This document shows positions 1-6,035 of a DNA stretch of 14,445 nucleotides, one piece after another. The notes beneath the pieces were generated by a model. The model did not search any database. It was not told the origin of the DNA and saw nothing but the letters and a program-made list of their open reading frames with translations. The position numbers and the translations under genes were made by a program. How positions within the stretch are numbered: position 1 is the stretch's first letter; the number at the start of each line of letters is the position of its first letter. The DNA is from Spirochaetaceae bacterium (GTDB taxonomy: Bacteria; Spirochaetota; Spirochaetia; Treponematales; Breznakiellaceae): the NCBI GenBank assembly GCA_031265535.1, contig JAISCO010000279.1:1-14445 (forward strand), written 5' to 3'.

Positions 1-165
1 AATGACTTTCTAAAGAACATCTGCCAGGTGGAACACAGCCGGCACCGCAGCCCGGTCAATTTTCTGGTCAATCTGCTGGCAGCGTTATCGGCGTATAGTT
101 TTCTGCCGTCTAAGCCGTCCATCCGGGGCTCCCAAGATGAAGGAGTACTGCCTCTTCTGGTTTAG
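1..165 (+). CDS. C-terminal end of an IS982-family transposase (partial, 5' end outside window)
   Basis: Frame 1 is open from the window edge to a TAG at 163-165 and encodes 54 residues. They contain ICQVEHSRHRSPVNFLVNL followed by AYSFLPSKPSI. This arrangement (a Q-V/I-E-H-S-R-H-R-S motif, a hydrophobic NFLVNLLAALSAY helix, then a P-x-K-P-S-I end) matches my memory of the C-terminus of IS982-family DDE transposases. The N-terminal catalytic part lies outside the window, so intactness cannot be judged. No clear terminal inverted repeat was seen downstream. The next reading frame (a GxxExxY remnant) continues in the same frame just after the stop, so the element appears to end within about 40 bases or to have been eroded. 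The family call rests on one motif block. Confidence 0.65.
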   Translation, partial: NDFLKNICQVEHSRHRSPVNFLVNLLAALSAYSFLPSKPSIRGSQDEGVLPLLV

Positions 166-336
166 CTCTTCATCGAACTCACGTTAAATAAGTATAAGGA
201 AGGAACGGTATCTCCGGAACAGGAAAGGATAGCTAAAACGGTATTGAATGCCGCTTTTGAGGTGCATTCTTACCTGGGACCGGGCTTGCTGGAAAGCGCC
301 TCACAGACTTGTCTGCTCAGCGAATTAAAATTTTGA
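166..336 (+). pseudogene. Truncated GxxExxY-family protein remnant
   Basis: Frame 1 reads through a segment ERIAKTVLNAAFEVHSYLG, then PGLLESASQTCLLSELKF and a TGA at 334-336. It resembles the N-terminal half of GxxExxY proteins: an I-A-x-x-V-x-x-A-A-F-x-V-H helix, the L-G-P-G-L-L-E-S signature, then a C-L-x-x-E-L helix. The usual E-x-x-Y after the glycine signature is degraded (E-S-A-S). Family members are usually about 120-135 residues; this one stops just after the first third to half. There is no convincing ATG or ribosome binding site. The break coincides with the start of a dispersed repeat (343-390), so insertion or recombination at that repeat probably removed the 3' half. The function of GxxExxY proteins is not established. 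Confidence 0.6.
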
Positions 337-342
337 ATGACA

Positions 343-390
343 AAAAAACTTTTTCGACTTCTTCGACTTCGTGGTTAAACAATTCTGTGG
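343..390 (+). repeat. Dispersed 47-48 bp repeat G, copy 1
   Basis: The segment contains two direct TTCGACTTC blocks and then GTGGTTAAACAATTCTGTGG. A near-identical copy lies in reverse orientation at 8461-8507, with the same GTGGTTAAACAATTCTGTGG core. The two copies differ at only a few positions and by a small indel. This copy marks the exact point where the GxxExxY reading frame is lost. Confidence 0.75.
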
Positions 391-421
391 GGCAAGAATA
401 GATGCCTATCCGGCGGCGGCC

Positions 422-1423
422 TTAACATAGCAAAATTTTTTCAAATTCATTGAGTACTAACTGTTTCAAACCGGCAATGCTGCCTTCAACATAAGCGCCG
501 GCCGCGTTTTTATGACCGCCGCCGCCAAAAATGGCGGCGGCCTTTGACACATCAACCGAATCGCGTGAACGCATACCTATGGTGCATTGCGTAGGACTGC
601 TTTGACGCAGCGCCACCACCGCCTCGACACCCTCAATCTCCATCAAAAGCTTGTAAAGCGTATCGGAGTCGCGGTTTTCGATACCATAACGCTCAGTTTC
701 CGCCAATTCTTCAACGGCAATCAGCAGTTTCCCGCCAAAATAAGTTTCCGTATGACTTAGAACCGTACCAAGCAATAAACGGGAATTCAGAGATTTACCG
801 CCAAAAATCTTTGCAAAAGTTTCCTTAGGCCTAGCCCCCGCGTCCGCAAGTTCTGCCGCTATACGGAAAATTTCGCCGCCGTCTGAGTCAATATGACGGA
901 AGAATCCGGTGTCTCCGCAGAGTCCCAGGAACAATAAACGCGCCTCATCTTTGGTAAAATCAAGCGGCAAAGCCTTGAACAATGAAAAAACAAGAACTGT
1001 GGATGACGGCGCCGACGCCTCAATGTAGCCGCATACGGGGCTCTCACCGCGTCCGGCGCCGTCATAGGCTGCCCCTGTAGCGTGATGATCAATGATGCCC
1101 AGCGGAAGTGTTTTTAGCCCATCGCAAAGCGAACCGGTACGGGACGGCGCGGAACAGTCAACAATTAAGGCGGCGGCTCCCGCCCTGTCTTCAGCGCTGA
1201 TTTCAGCGGAAAACAAAGCTTTGTACGGCAGCACTTCTGTTTTCCGAAAAGGCCCCGCCGATTTAAGCAGCGCCGTTTTACCAAGCCGGCTAAGCAGAGA
1301 GGCAAGAGCAAGCTGGCTGCCGATACAGTCCGCATCCGGTTCCTCATGCCCCGCAAGAATAAATTTATCGTATTTTTTTATAAAATCCAGAAAATCCGCC
1401 GGCGGCGTAAAAGATTTCCGCAT
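422..1423 (-). CDS. DHH/DHHA1 family phosphoesterase (NrnA-like nanoRNase / pAp or cyclic-dinucleotide phosphodiesterase)
   Basis: A 333-residue cytoplasmic protein with the full DHH layout. Motif I is AGHEEPDADCIGS (His26, Asp30, Asp32), motif II is LIVDCS (Asp89), motif III is IIDHH (Asp112-His113-His114), and a GDTGFF motif IV follows near residue 170. The C-terminal DHHA1 domain carries GGGGHKNAAGA near residue 300, which binds the substrate phosphate. Length and order match bifunctional oligoribonuclease/PAP phosphatase NrnA, which degrades 2-5 nt RNAs and dephosphorylates pAp. Sequence alone cannot separate this from related c-di-AMP/pApA hydrolases. The start is supported by GAGGA six bases upstream. 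The exported small protein lies 85 bases upstream on the same strand, so co-transcription is plausible. All metal ligands appear present. Confidence 0.85.
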   Translation of the reverse strand: MRKSFTPPADFLDFIKKYDKFILAGHEEPDADCIGSQLALASLLSRLGKTALLKSAGPFRKTEVLPYKALFSAEISAEDRAGAAALIVDCSAPSRTGSLCDGLKTLPLGIIDHHATGAAYDGAGRGESPVCGYIEASAPSSTVLVFSLFKALPLDFTKDEARLLFLGLCGDTGFFRHIDSDGGEIFRIAAELADAGARPKETFAKIFGGKSLNSRLLLGTVLSHTETYFGGKLLIAVEELAETERYGIENRDSDTLYKLLMEIEGVEAVVALRQSSPTQCTIGMRSRDSVDVSKAAAIFGGGGHKNAAGAYVEGSIAGLKQLVLNEFEKILLC

Positions 1424-1508
1424 AGAATTTCCTCAAAGCCGCTCATTATCCCGGACACACCGGACGCCGCGCACGGCAGCCGTCACAACGACAGCGTACA
1501 CCGCCGCC

Positions 1509-1970
1509 TCAACGCACAATGACTATATCTTCAATATCGTCAACATTGTCAAAATTAGCGTTAGAAGGCGCGGTTTTGCCCCATGTATTATGATTATCTT
1601 CGCGCACATACAGCCTTACATGGTCGGTTTTACCAGCCTTGTAATATATTATCATATACGGCCCCCCTGTTCTGCCGTTAATTCTAACCATCTCGCCCTT
1701 AAGCGGCGCTGTGTTATCGGCGGTCCGTTTGAACCAGTTCCTTGGTAATATTACCGAATTCCTGCCCAAAGTGTTCCTGCGGTATTCAACATAATATCCC
1801 GTGGGAGTCGCGTAAATCTTCTCGATAGGCACCTGCAAAGTGTAAAAATCAGAGTTGTCTACCGGACCGGCGGCATCCTGCGAAAACACGGGCGTCGCGG
1901 AAAAAGCAGCCGCAAGTATGGCAAACAGCCAGACAAAACCAATTCTTTTCATTTTTTTGATATTCATCAT
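1509..1970 (-). CDS. Exported hypothetical protein, 153 aa
   Basis: I do not recognise a named family. The N-terminus is a clear Sec signal: a basic n-region (KKMKR), a hydrophobic core (GFVWLFAILAAAFSA), and a likely cleavage near ATPVFSQ around residue 30. There is no lipobox cysteine. The mature part is about 120 residues, polar and rich in Tyr, Asn and Asp, with an alternating pattern (YTLQVPIEKIYATPTGYYVEYRR) that suggests beta strands. There are no cysteines in the mature region. The start has a strong ribosome binding site, GGAGGG, seven bases before a doubled ATG. A consensus-like promoter lies upstream at 2049-2077. The product is probably periplasmic or outer-membrane associated. 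The DHH gene follows on the same strand. Confidence 0.7.
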   Translation of the reverse strand: MMNIKKMKRIGFVWLFAILAAAFSATPVFSQDAAGPVDNSDFYTLQVPIEKIYATPTGYYVEYRRNTLGRNSVILPRNWFKRTADNTAPLKGEMVRINGRTGGPYMIIYYKAGKTDHVRLYVREDNHNTWGKTAPSNANFDNVDDIEDIVIVR

Positions 1971-2048
1971 AATAAAACCCTCCGTAAGGCCGCGGTTTCA
2001 AAATCCGACATTCTGAAACCACCCCCTATACAAACATTTTCGGCTTTA

Positions 2049-2077
2049 ATTATAAACATTAATAAGATAATCCGCAA
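2049..2077 (-). promoter_or_regulatory. Sigma-70-type promoter of the exported-protein gene
   Basis: On the minus strand TTGCGG (2077-2072) is separated by 17 bases from a perfect TATAAT (2054-2049). The predicted transcript start gives a leader of about 70 nt with a GGAGGG ribosome binding site. The -35 box begins eight bases after the end of a module A repeat (CATGGCAAATGG, minus strand, ending at 2086). Confidence 0.7.
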
Positions 2078-2085
2078 TACGCCCG

Positions 2086-2182
2086 CCATTTGCCATGGAG
2101 GCACATGCGCTCCGCGCCGGCATACCCAAAGCAGCCTTCACTCCGTGCCTTCAGGTCCGAAAACAGCGTTTGGCATACGCGC
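2086..2182 (-). repeat. Composite repeat: module B + hinge + module A, minus orientation
   Basis: Read on the minus strand: a 60-70 bp module B (GCGTATGCC ... GGCACGGAGT ... TTTGGGTATGCC), then a degenerate hinge (GGCGCGGAGCGCATG), then module A (GTGCCTCCATGGCAAATGG). Module B also occurs around 7189-7325 (two degenerate copies), 11278-11346, 14177-14235 and 14280-14338. Module A points toward the downstream exported-protein gene. Confidence 0.8.
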
Positions 2183-2213
2183 TGGCAGGCAATGTTTGCT
2201 TTGATGTTTGGTT

Positions 2214-2333
2214 TTTGGGCGCATTTTTGGCGCGGCAGCGCCAAAAACCGGGCTTTACGCTACAATTCCTCGTCCCGCCTATGGCGGTACTGCGGTATTT
2301 CCGCTGCAATCCCGTGCGCGGGGCTTTAACACA
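2214..2333 (+). repeat. Structured repeat element I, copy 1 (three hairpins)
   Basis: The order is TTTGGGCGCA, a perfect 10-bp hairpin (TTTTTGGCGC, loop GGCA, GCGCCAAAAA; 2224-2247), CCGGGCTTTACGCTACAAT, a CCGCC/GGCGG hairpin near 2275-2287, TTCCGCTGCAAT, and a small CCC...GGG hairpin ending in GGGCTT. A second copy at 11118-11217 has the same single-stranded segments but different, still complementary, stem sequences. No protein is encoded. Confidence 0.75.
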
Positions 2334-2460
2334 ATTAACAATTACCAATGAGCAATTAACAATGAAGGAAGAAGGAAGAAGGAAAAAGGAAAAAGTAAGA
2401 GGGAAAAAGTTAACAATTAGCAATGAGCAATTAACAATGAGGAATGAGGACAAAAATGAA
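2331..2460 (+). repeat. AT-rich low-complexity repeats (ATTAACAATGAG and GGAAAAAGG types)
   Basis: Runs of TTAACAATTA, GAGCAATTAACAATGA and purine-rich GGAAGAAGGAAAAAGG alternate. The same two types recur at 9011-9085, 13972-14012 and 14128-14165, and the second in reverse complement at 7331-7356. There is no coding signal beyond accidental open frames. Confidence 0.75.
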
Positions 2461-2467
2461 GGGGGAG

Positions 2468-2537
2468 GGGGGAGCACGTTGATAGTGAAACGACAAAAAC
2501 CATTAAGTATAGACAAGTTTTTTTTCACTGCTCCCCC
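2468..2537 (+). repeat. Long imperfect hairpin, about 21 paired bases
   Basis: GGGGGAGC (2468-2475) pairs with GCTCCCCC (2530-2537), AGTGAAA (2484-2490) with TTTCACT (2523-2529), and AAAAAC (2495-2500) with GTTTTT (2517-2522). Bulges lie only on the 5' side, and the apical loop is about 16 bases. It could be a small MITE-like element or a structured transcript. No family is recognised. Confidence 0.5.
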
Positions 2538-2548
2538 ACGCTCCAAAG

Positions 2549-2600
2549 GTTTTTGCTTTGCAAAAACGCTTTTCCGCTACCCCCACTCCTGGGGTAATGA
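2549..2600 (+). repeat. Partial degenerate copy of element I (hairpins 2 and 3)
   Basis: A perfect 8-bp hairpin (GTTTTTGC, loop TTT, GCAAAAAC; 2549-2567) is followed by TTTTCCGCTAC and a CCCC...GGGG hairpin. This parallels element I copy 2, where GAAAACGC/GCGTTTTC with the same TTT loop is followed by ATTCCGCTGCTA and a CCCT...AGGG hairpin. Confidence 0.45.
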
Positions 2601-2616
2601 GCCGCCGGCGGGCGGC

Positions 2617-2922
2617 AAAACCCTGAACACCGTGTCCCGCCCAGCGGCGCAAACAAGGCAAGCGTTAGCGGCAAGACGCTAGCGCGGAGCGCATGAGAAC
2701 CGGCTGGCCGGCGCTGGCGGGCGGCAAAACCCTGAACGCCGCTATCGAATTGAACGCTGCTCCGCCGCCAGCGAGGGGCGGCAAAACGCTAACGCGGAGC
2801 GTATGTGCCTCCATGGCAAATGGCAAAACCCTGAACGCCGCTATCGAATCGAACGCTGCTCCGCCGCCAACGAGCGGCGGCAAGACGCTAGCGCGGAACG
2901 CATGTGCCTCCATGGCAAATGG
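2617..2922 (+). repeat. Three tandem module D/A units (last two 99 bp each)
   Basis: Units begin AAAACCCTGAAC at 2617, 2726 and 2825. The last two (2726-2824 and 2825-2922 plus one base) have a 99-bp period and differ at only a few positions. Each holds CGCTATCGAAT, a GC-rich hairpin (CCGCC...GGCGG), the hinge (2678-2695, 2788-2805, 2887-2904), and in the last two units module A (TGCCTCCATGGCAAATGG). The array stops exactly where the hddA -35 box starts. Confidence 0.8.
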
Positions 2923-2951
2923 TTGTTTTTTTTTGTGAAAAGTGATACAGT
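2923..2951 (+). promoter_or_regulatory. hddA promoter at repeat edge, possibly leaderless
   Basis: TTGTTT (2923-2928), 17-base spacer, TACAGT (2946-2951), then six bases to the ATG at 2958. No Shine-Dalgarno sequence fits in this space, so the transcript would begin at or very near the start codon. The -10 box is a modest match to consensus. Confidence 0.5.
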
Positions 2952-2957
2952 TAAAAA

Positions 2958-3998
2958 ATGATAATCAGGTCAAAAGCGCCGCTGCGATTAGGACTTGCGG
3001 GGGGCGGCACGGACATAGCGGTTTATTACAATACGTACGGCGGAAACGTGTTGAACGCGACTGTTGATATGTACGCGTACTGCATAATCGAACCATCCAA
3101 TGAGCAAAAAATTATATTCAACGCGCCGGATATCGGCATAAACGAAGAATATAATTCCGAAGAAATCATAAAAACATCAAATACTTTACCATTACATTCA
3201 GGCGTTTATAACAGAATTGTCGCAGATTATAACAATCACAAGCCGCTTTCATTTACGATGACAACATATTCAGACGCGCCGGCGGGTTCCGGTCTGGGCT
3301 CATCCTCTACAATGGTTGTCGCTATTATCAAAGCCTTTGTTGAATGGCTAAATTTGCCGCTGGGCGAATACGATATAGCATCTTTAGCATATAAAATCGA
3401 GCGTGAGGATTTGAAATTAGCTGGCGGCAAACAGGACCAGTACGCGGCTACTTTTGGCGGATTTAACTTTATGGAATTTTACAATGACGAACGTGTAATT
3501 GTTAACCCGCTGCGCCTTAAACGGTGGATACGGAATGAACTTGAAGCCTCTTTAGTGCTGTATTACACCGGAATATCACGTGAGAGCGGCAATATAATAA
3601 ATCAGCAAATAGAAAATACAAATAAAAAAAATAAAGTCAGCATGGATAATATGCATGAATTAAAAAAGCAGGCCGTATCCATGAAAGAAGCGCTGCTTAA
3701 AGGCGATCTAAAAAATTTTTCCAACTGTCTGTTAAACGGCTGGCTGGCAAAAAGAAAAATCGCCGATTCGATTACAAATCCGTTTCTTGACGAATTATAT
3801 CAATACGCGCTGGACAACGGCGCGGAATCCGCAAAAATATCCGGCGCGGGCGGCGGCGGTTTTATGATGCTTTACTGCGACCCATGCAGACGCATACAAC
3901 TTATACGCGCGTTAAAAAATAAAAACGGAATAGTGCTTACCCCCTCGTTTACGGAAATCGGCACCCAGGCGTGGACTATTTTTACGCCGAACGACTAA
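2958..3998 (+). CDS. hddA: GHMP-family sugar kinase, D-glycero-D-manno-heptose 7-phosphate kinase
   Basis: A 346-residue cytoplasmic kinase with all three GHMP motifs. The N-terminal APLRLGLAGGGTD (residues 7-19) is typical of the HddA/FKP-like branch. The ATP-binding loop is APAGSGLGSSS near residue 110, and the C-terminal SAKISGAGGGGF lies near residue 290. HddA phosphorylates D-glycero-D-manno-heptose 7-phosphate at C1 on the route to GDP-D-glycero-alpha-D-manno-heptose, used in surface glycans. Neighbouring hddB/hddC genes are not in the window, so the exact sugar is inferred from family resemblance. The gene stands alone, convergent with accA. The start is the first ATG after the repeat array; no ribosome binding site is visible. 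Base composition is more AT-rich than the repeats before it. Confidence 0.75.
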   Translation: MIIRSKAPLRLGLAGGGTDIAVYYNTYGGNVLNATVDMYAYCIIEPSNEQKIIFNAPDIGINEEYNSEEIIKTSNTLPLHSGVYNRIVADYNNHKPLSFTMTTYSDAPAGSGLGSSSTMVVAIIKAFVEWLNLPLGEYDIASLAYKIEREDLKLAGGKQDQYAATFGGFNFMEFYNDERVIVNPLRLKRWIRNELEASLVLYYTGISRESGNIINQQIENTNKKNKVSMDNMHELKKQAVSMKEALLKGDLKNFSNCLLNGWLAKRKIADSITNPFLDELYQYALDNGAESAKISGAGGGGFMMLYCDPCRRIQLIRALKNKNGIVLTPSFTEIGTQAWTIFTPND

Positions 3999-4020
3999 AA
4001 GCTTGTTGAGTTTTTAATGT

Positions 4021-4033
4021 GGGGGGGGGGGGG
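4021..4033 (+). repeat. G13 homopolymer tract between convergent hddA and accA
   Basis: Thirteen consecutive G on the plus strand. They directly abut the accA stop codon (minus-strand TAG at 4036-4034) and lie 22 bases past the hddA stop. Length changes would alter neither protein. Confidence 0.9.
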
Positions 4034-4951
4034 CTATTCGTTCCAGTGTCCGAACTTACGGATTTTCTGGTTACGGTAGCGGACGAGAACAGCGGGAGAA
4101 CGGTGGCATAAATAGTCAAGGTCGCGCGCTATAATATCTTTTATGTGTGAAGCCGTAAGATCGGGGGAATTCTGCGCTCCGCCTTCCGGTTCGGGTATAA
4201 CGCCGTTTATAATGCCAAAACTTAAAAGATCCGCGCTTGTTATGCGCAGCATGGCGGCGGCTTCTTTAGCCTTGGTAGAATCGTGAAGCAGAATGGACGC
4301 AAAACCTTCAGGACTGATTACCGAATAAATCGCGTTTTCCAGCATATAAATTTTGTCGCCTACACTGATACCAAGCGCCCCGCCTGAGCCGCCTTCACCA
4401 ATGATTATGCAGATTACCGGAACTTTAAGCTGGCTAAAATCACGGAGATTTCTTGCGATAGCCTCGCCGATACCGCGTTCCTCCGCGCCTATCCCCGGGT
4501 ACGCGCCCGCCGTGTCCACGAAGGTTATGATCGGGCGGTGAAATTTTTCCGCCTGCTTTGCCAGACGCAGCGCCTTACGGTAACCTTCGGGATTACCCAT
4601 CCCGTGATTGCGGAACATATTTTCCTTGAGCGTCCGCCCCTTCTGGTTTGCGATAATTGTAACGGGGCGTCCATTAAAAAACGCCAAACCGCCTATAATC
4701 GCGGGGTCGTCGCCAAAGCCCCTGTCTCCATGCAATTCGATAAAATCGTCGAAAATACGCGATATATAGTCAAGCGCGTTGGGGCGGTCCGGGTGGCGGG
4801 CAAGCTCTACACGCCGCCAGACAGCCTCATTTTCCGAGTTTGCCTGAACTTTAACTTCCAGCGTCCCTATTTCTTTGGCAAGATCGACTCCGCTGTCTTT
4901 GGCTAACTCCTTTAACTCTTCTAATTTTTTACGTATAAGCTCAGTATTCAT
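4034..4951 (-). CDS. accA: Acetyl-CoA carboxylase carboxyltransferase subunit alpha
   Basis: A 305-residue protein with the standard AccA layout: an N-terminal coiled helical segment (residues 1-40), HPDRPNALDYI, the ELHGDRGFGDDPAIIGGLA block, ANQKGR, and FVDTAGAYPGIGAEERGIGEAIA. The core GEGGSGGALGI follows, where backbone amides stabilise the carboxybiotin/enolate intermediate, then ISPEGFASILL. With AccD it forms the carboxyltransferase that moves the carboxyl group from biotin-BCCP to acetyl-CoA, giving malonyl-CoA for fatty-acid synthesis. The ATG overlaps the 3' end of accD by 11 bases, and AGAGGG about seven bases upstream within accD serves as its ribosome binding site, so the two are translationally coupled. 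accB and accC are not here. The stop abuts a C13 run on this strand. Confidence 0.95.
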   Translation of the reverse strand: MNTELIRKKLEELKELAKDSGVDLAKEIGTLEVKVQANSENEAVWRRVELARHPDRPNALDYISRIFDDFIELHGDRGFGDDPAIIGGLAFFNGRPVTIIANQKGRTLKENMFRNHGMGNPEGYRKALRLAKQAEKFHRPIITFVDTAGAYPGIGAEERGIGEAIARNLRDFSQLKVPVICIIIGEGGSGGALGISVGDKIYMLENAIYSVISPEGFASILLHDSTKAKEAAAMLRITSADLLSFGIINGVIPEPEGGAQNSPDLTASHIKDIIARDLDYLCHRSPAVLVRYRNQKIRKFGHWNE

Positions 4952-5756
4952 TATTTTGCCCTCTGAATTTGCCGGAATGAAGCTCCAACAAGGCCGAAAG
5001 TACGCGGCGTTGTTCCTTGCGGGCGGCGATTAAGTCGACAAAGCCCCTTTCCTGCTGGAATTCGGCGCATTGAAATCCTTCCGGCAGCTTTGCGTGTATA
5101 GTGCCTTCGATCACACGCGGCCCCGCAAAACCTATTATCGCGCCCGGTTCCGCTATTATTATGTCGGCCAGCATCGCAAACGATGCGGTAACACCGCCCG
5201 TTGTCGGGTCGCAAAGCACCGTGATGAAAGGCACGGCCGCCTTGTCCATGTCCGACGCGGCGCTTGCCGTTTTTGCCATCTGCATCAGCGAAAATATACC
5301 TTCCTGCATACGGGCGCCGCCCGATGTCGCGTATATGACGAGCGGCAGTTCCTCTTTCACGGACTTCACCATAGCCTGACATATTTTTTCGCCCACGACA
5401 GACCCCATAGACCCGCCCATGAAACTGAACGACATCAAAGCCAGTATAGCGGGATGTTTGCCAATCTCACAACAGCCGGTGATGACAGCGTCTTTCATCC
5501 TGGTTTTTTCTACCGCGCCCATCAATTTTTGTTCATAGGCCGCAAATTCGATCGGATTCTGAGAGCTTAAATTGCTGGAAAATTCGACAAACGAGCCTTT
5601 ATCGCAAAGATACTCGACACGTTCCGCCGGTTCCATGCGGTAATGATGCCCGCAAGACGGACACGTTTTCAAAGCCGCCTCAATTTCCTCGGCGCTATAT
5701 GTCCCGCCGCATCCCGGGCAGGCCTCAATTATTATTTCTTCGTTTTGATTCGCCAT
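4941..5756 (-). CDS. accD: Acetyl-CoA carboxylase carboxyltransferase subunit beta
   Basis: A 271-residue protein starting with a zinc ribbon (CPGCG near residue 13 and CPSCG near residue 32) followed by HHYRM, as in AccD. The crotonase-like carboxyltransferase core shows FVEF, DAVITG, FSFMGGSMGSVVGEK, the SGGARMQEG block, CDPTTGGVTASFAMLADII, and EPGAIIGFAGPRVIEGT. These are family hallmarks for acyl-CoA and biotin binding. Length is slightly short of the usual 280-300 residues. It is the first gene of a two-gene accD-accA unit. The ribosome binding site is weak (AAAAGA just before the ATG). A near-perfect palindrome overlaps its predicted -35 region, which may be regulatory. Confidence 0.95.
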   Translation of the reverse strand: MANQNEEIIIEACPGCGGTYSAEEIEAALKTCPSCGHHYRMEPAERVEYLCDKGSFVEFSSNLSSQNPIEFAAYEQKLMGAVEKTRMKDAVITGCCEIGKHPAILALMSFSFMGGSMGSVVGEKICQAMVKSVKEELPLVIYATSGGARMQEGIFSLMQMAKTASAASDMDKAAVPFITVLCDPTTGGVTASFAMLADIIIAEPGAIIGFAGPRVIEGTIHAKLPEGFQCAEFQQERGFVDLIAARKEQRRVLSALLELHSGKFRGQNNEY

Positions 5757-5778
5757 TCTTTTATTCGCAAAGTCTGGT

Positions 5779-5811
5779 TTAATACCCCGCCATTTTGGCG
5801 CGCCAAATGGC
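5779..5811 (-). promoter_or_regulatory. accD promoter overlapped by a palindrome
   Basis: On the minus strand TTGGCG (5806-5801), 16-base spacer, TATTAA (5784-5779), then about 22 bases to the ATG. Plus-strand GCCATTTTGGCG (5789-5800) and CGCCAAATGGC (5801-5811) form an almost perfect palindrome with one extra T. The palindrome covers the -35 box and the spacer, the usual place for a repressor operator. No known operator consensus is recognised. Confidence 0.45.
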
Positions 5812-5880
5812 GCCCCTTAGTGGCTTCCCATGGTCCAGTTTATAAATAACATCTTAGAACAATTTTTGCCTTGTTTCAAC

Positions 5881-5970
5881 ACCCGCCAGCGGGTTTACGA
5901 GGGCTCCGCGCTAGTACCTTCCCGCCGCAAACTTGTTTGCGCCGTTGAGCGGGACACGGCGTTCAGTTCG
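5881..5970 (-). repeat. Degenerate repeat cluster between selD and accD
   Basis: ACCCGCCAGCGGGTT (module C palindrome, 5881-5895), a partial hinge (GGGCTCCGCGCTAG), and a palindromic CGCAAAC-TT-GTTTGCG (5926-5941) match the material at 10797-11060. No gene is seen in 5757-6035 apart from this cluster and the accD promoter. Confidence 0.65.
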
Positions 5971-5984
5971 TAAACTGCTTGCAG

Positions 5985-6006
5985 GCGGGGAGGCTTATTT
6001 CCCCGC
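5985..6006 (-). terminator. Possible terminator or processing hairpin after selD
   Basis: GCGGGGA (5985-5991) pairs with TCCCCGC (6000-6006) around an eight-base loop, about 30 bases past the selD stop. There is no T-run after the stem on the minus strand, so intrinsic termination is doubtful. Confidence 0.3.
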
Positions 6007-6035
6007 TCAGTTTTTTACCTTTGTCTCACCTCACA

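Noticed and set aside
2095..2682. Long plus-strand open frame through repeats (195 codons)
   Set aside because: It consists of module A/B sequence, element I hairpins and low-complexity repeats, with no domain or codon signal. Its peptides recur wherever the repeats do.
5070..5570. Antisense open frames opposite accD (and similar ones opposite accA, selD, purH)
   Set aside because: They mirror conserved coding sequence on the other strand, in a GC-rich region where shadow frames are common. They have no recognisable domain.
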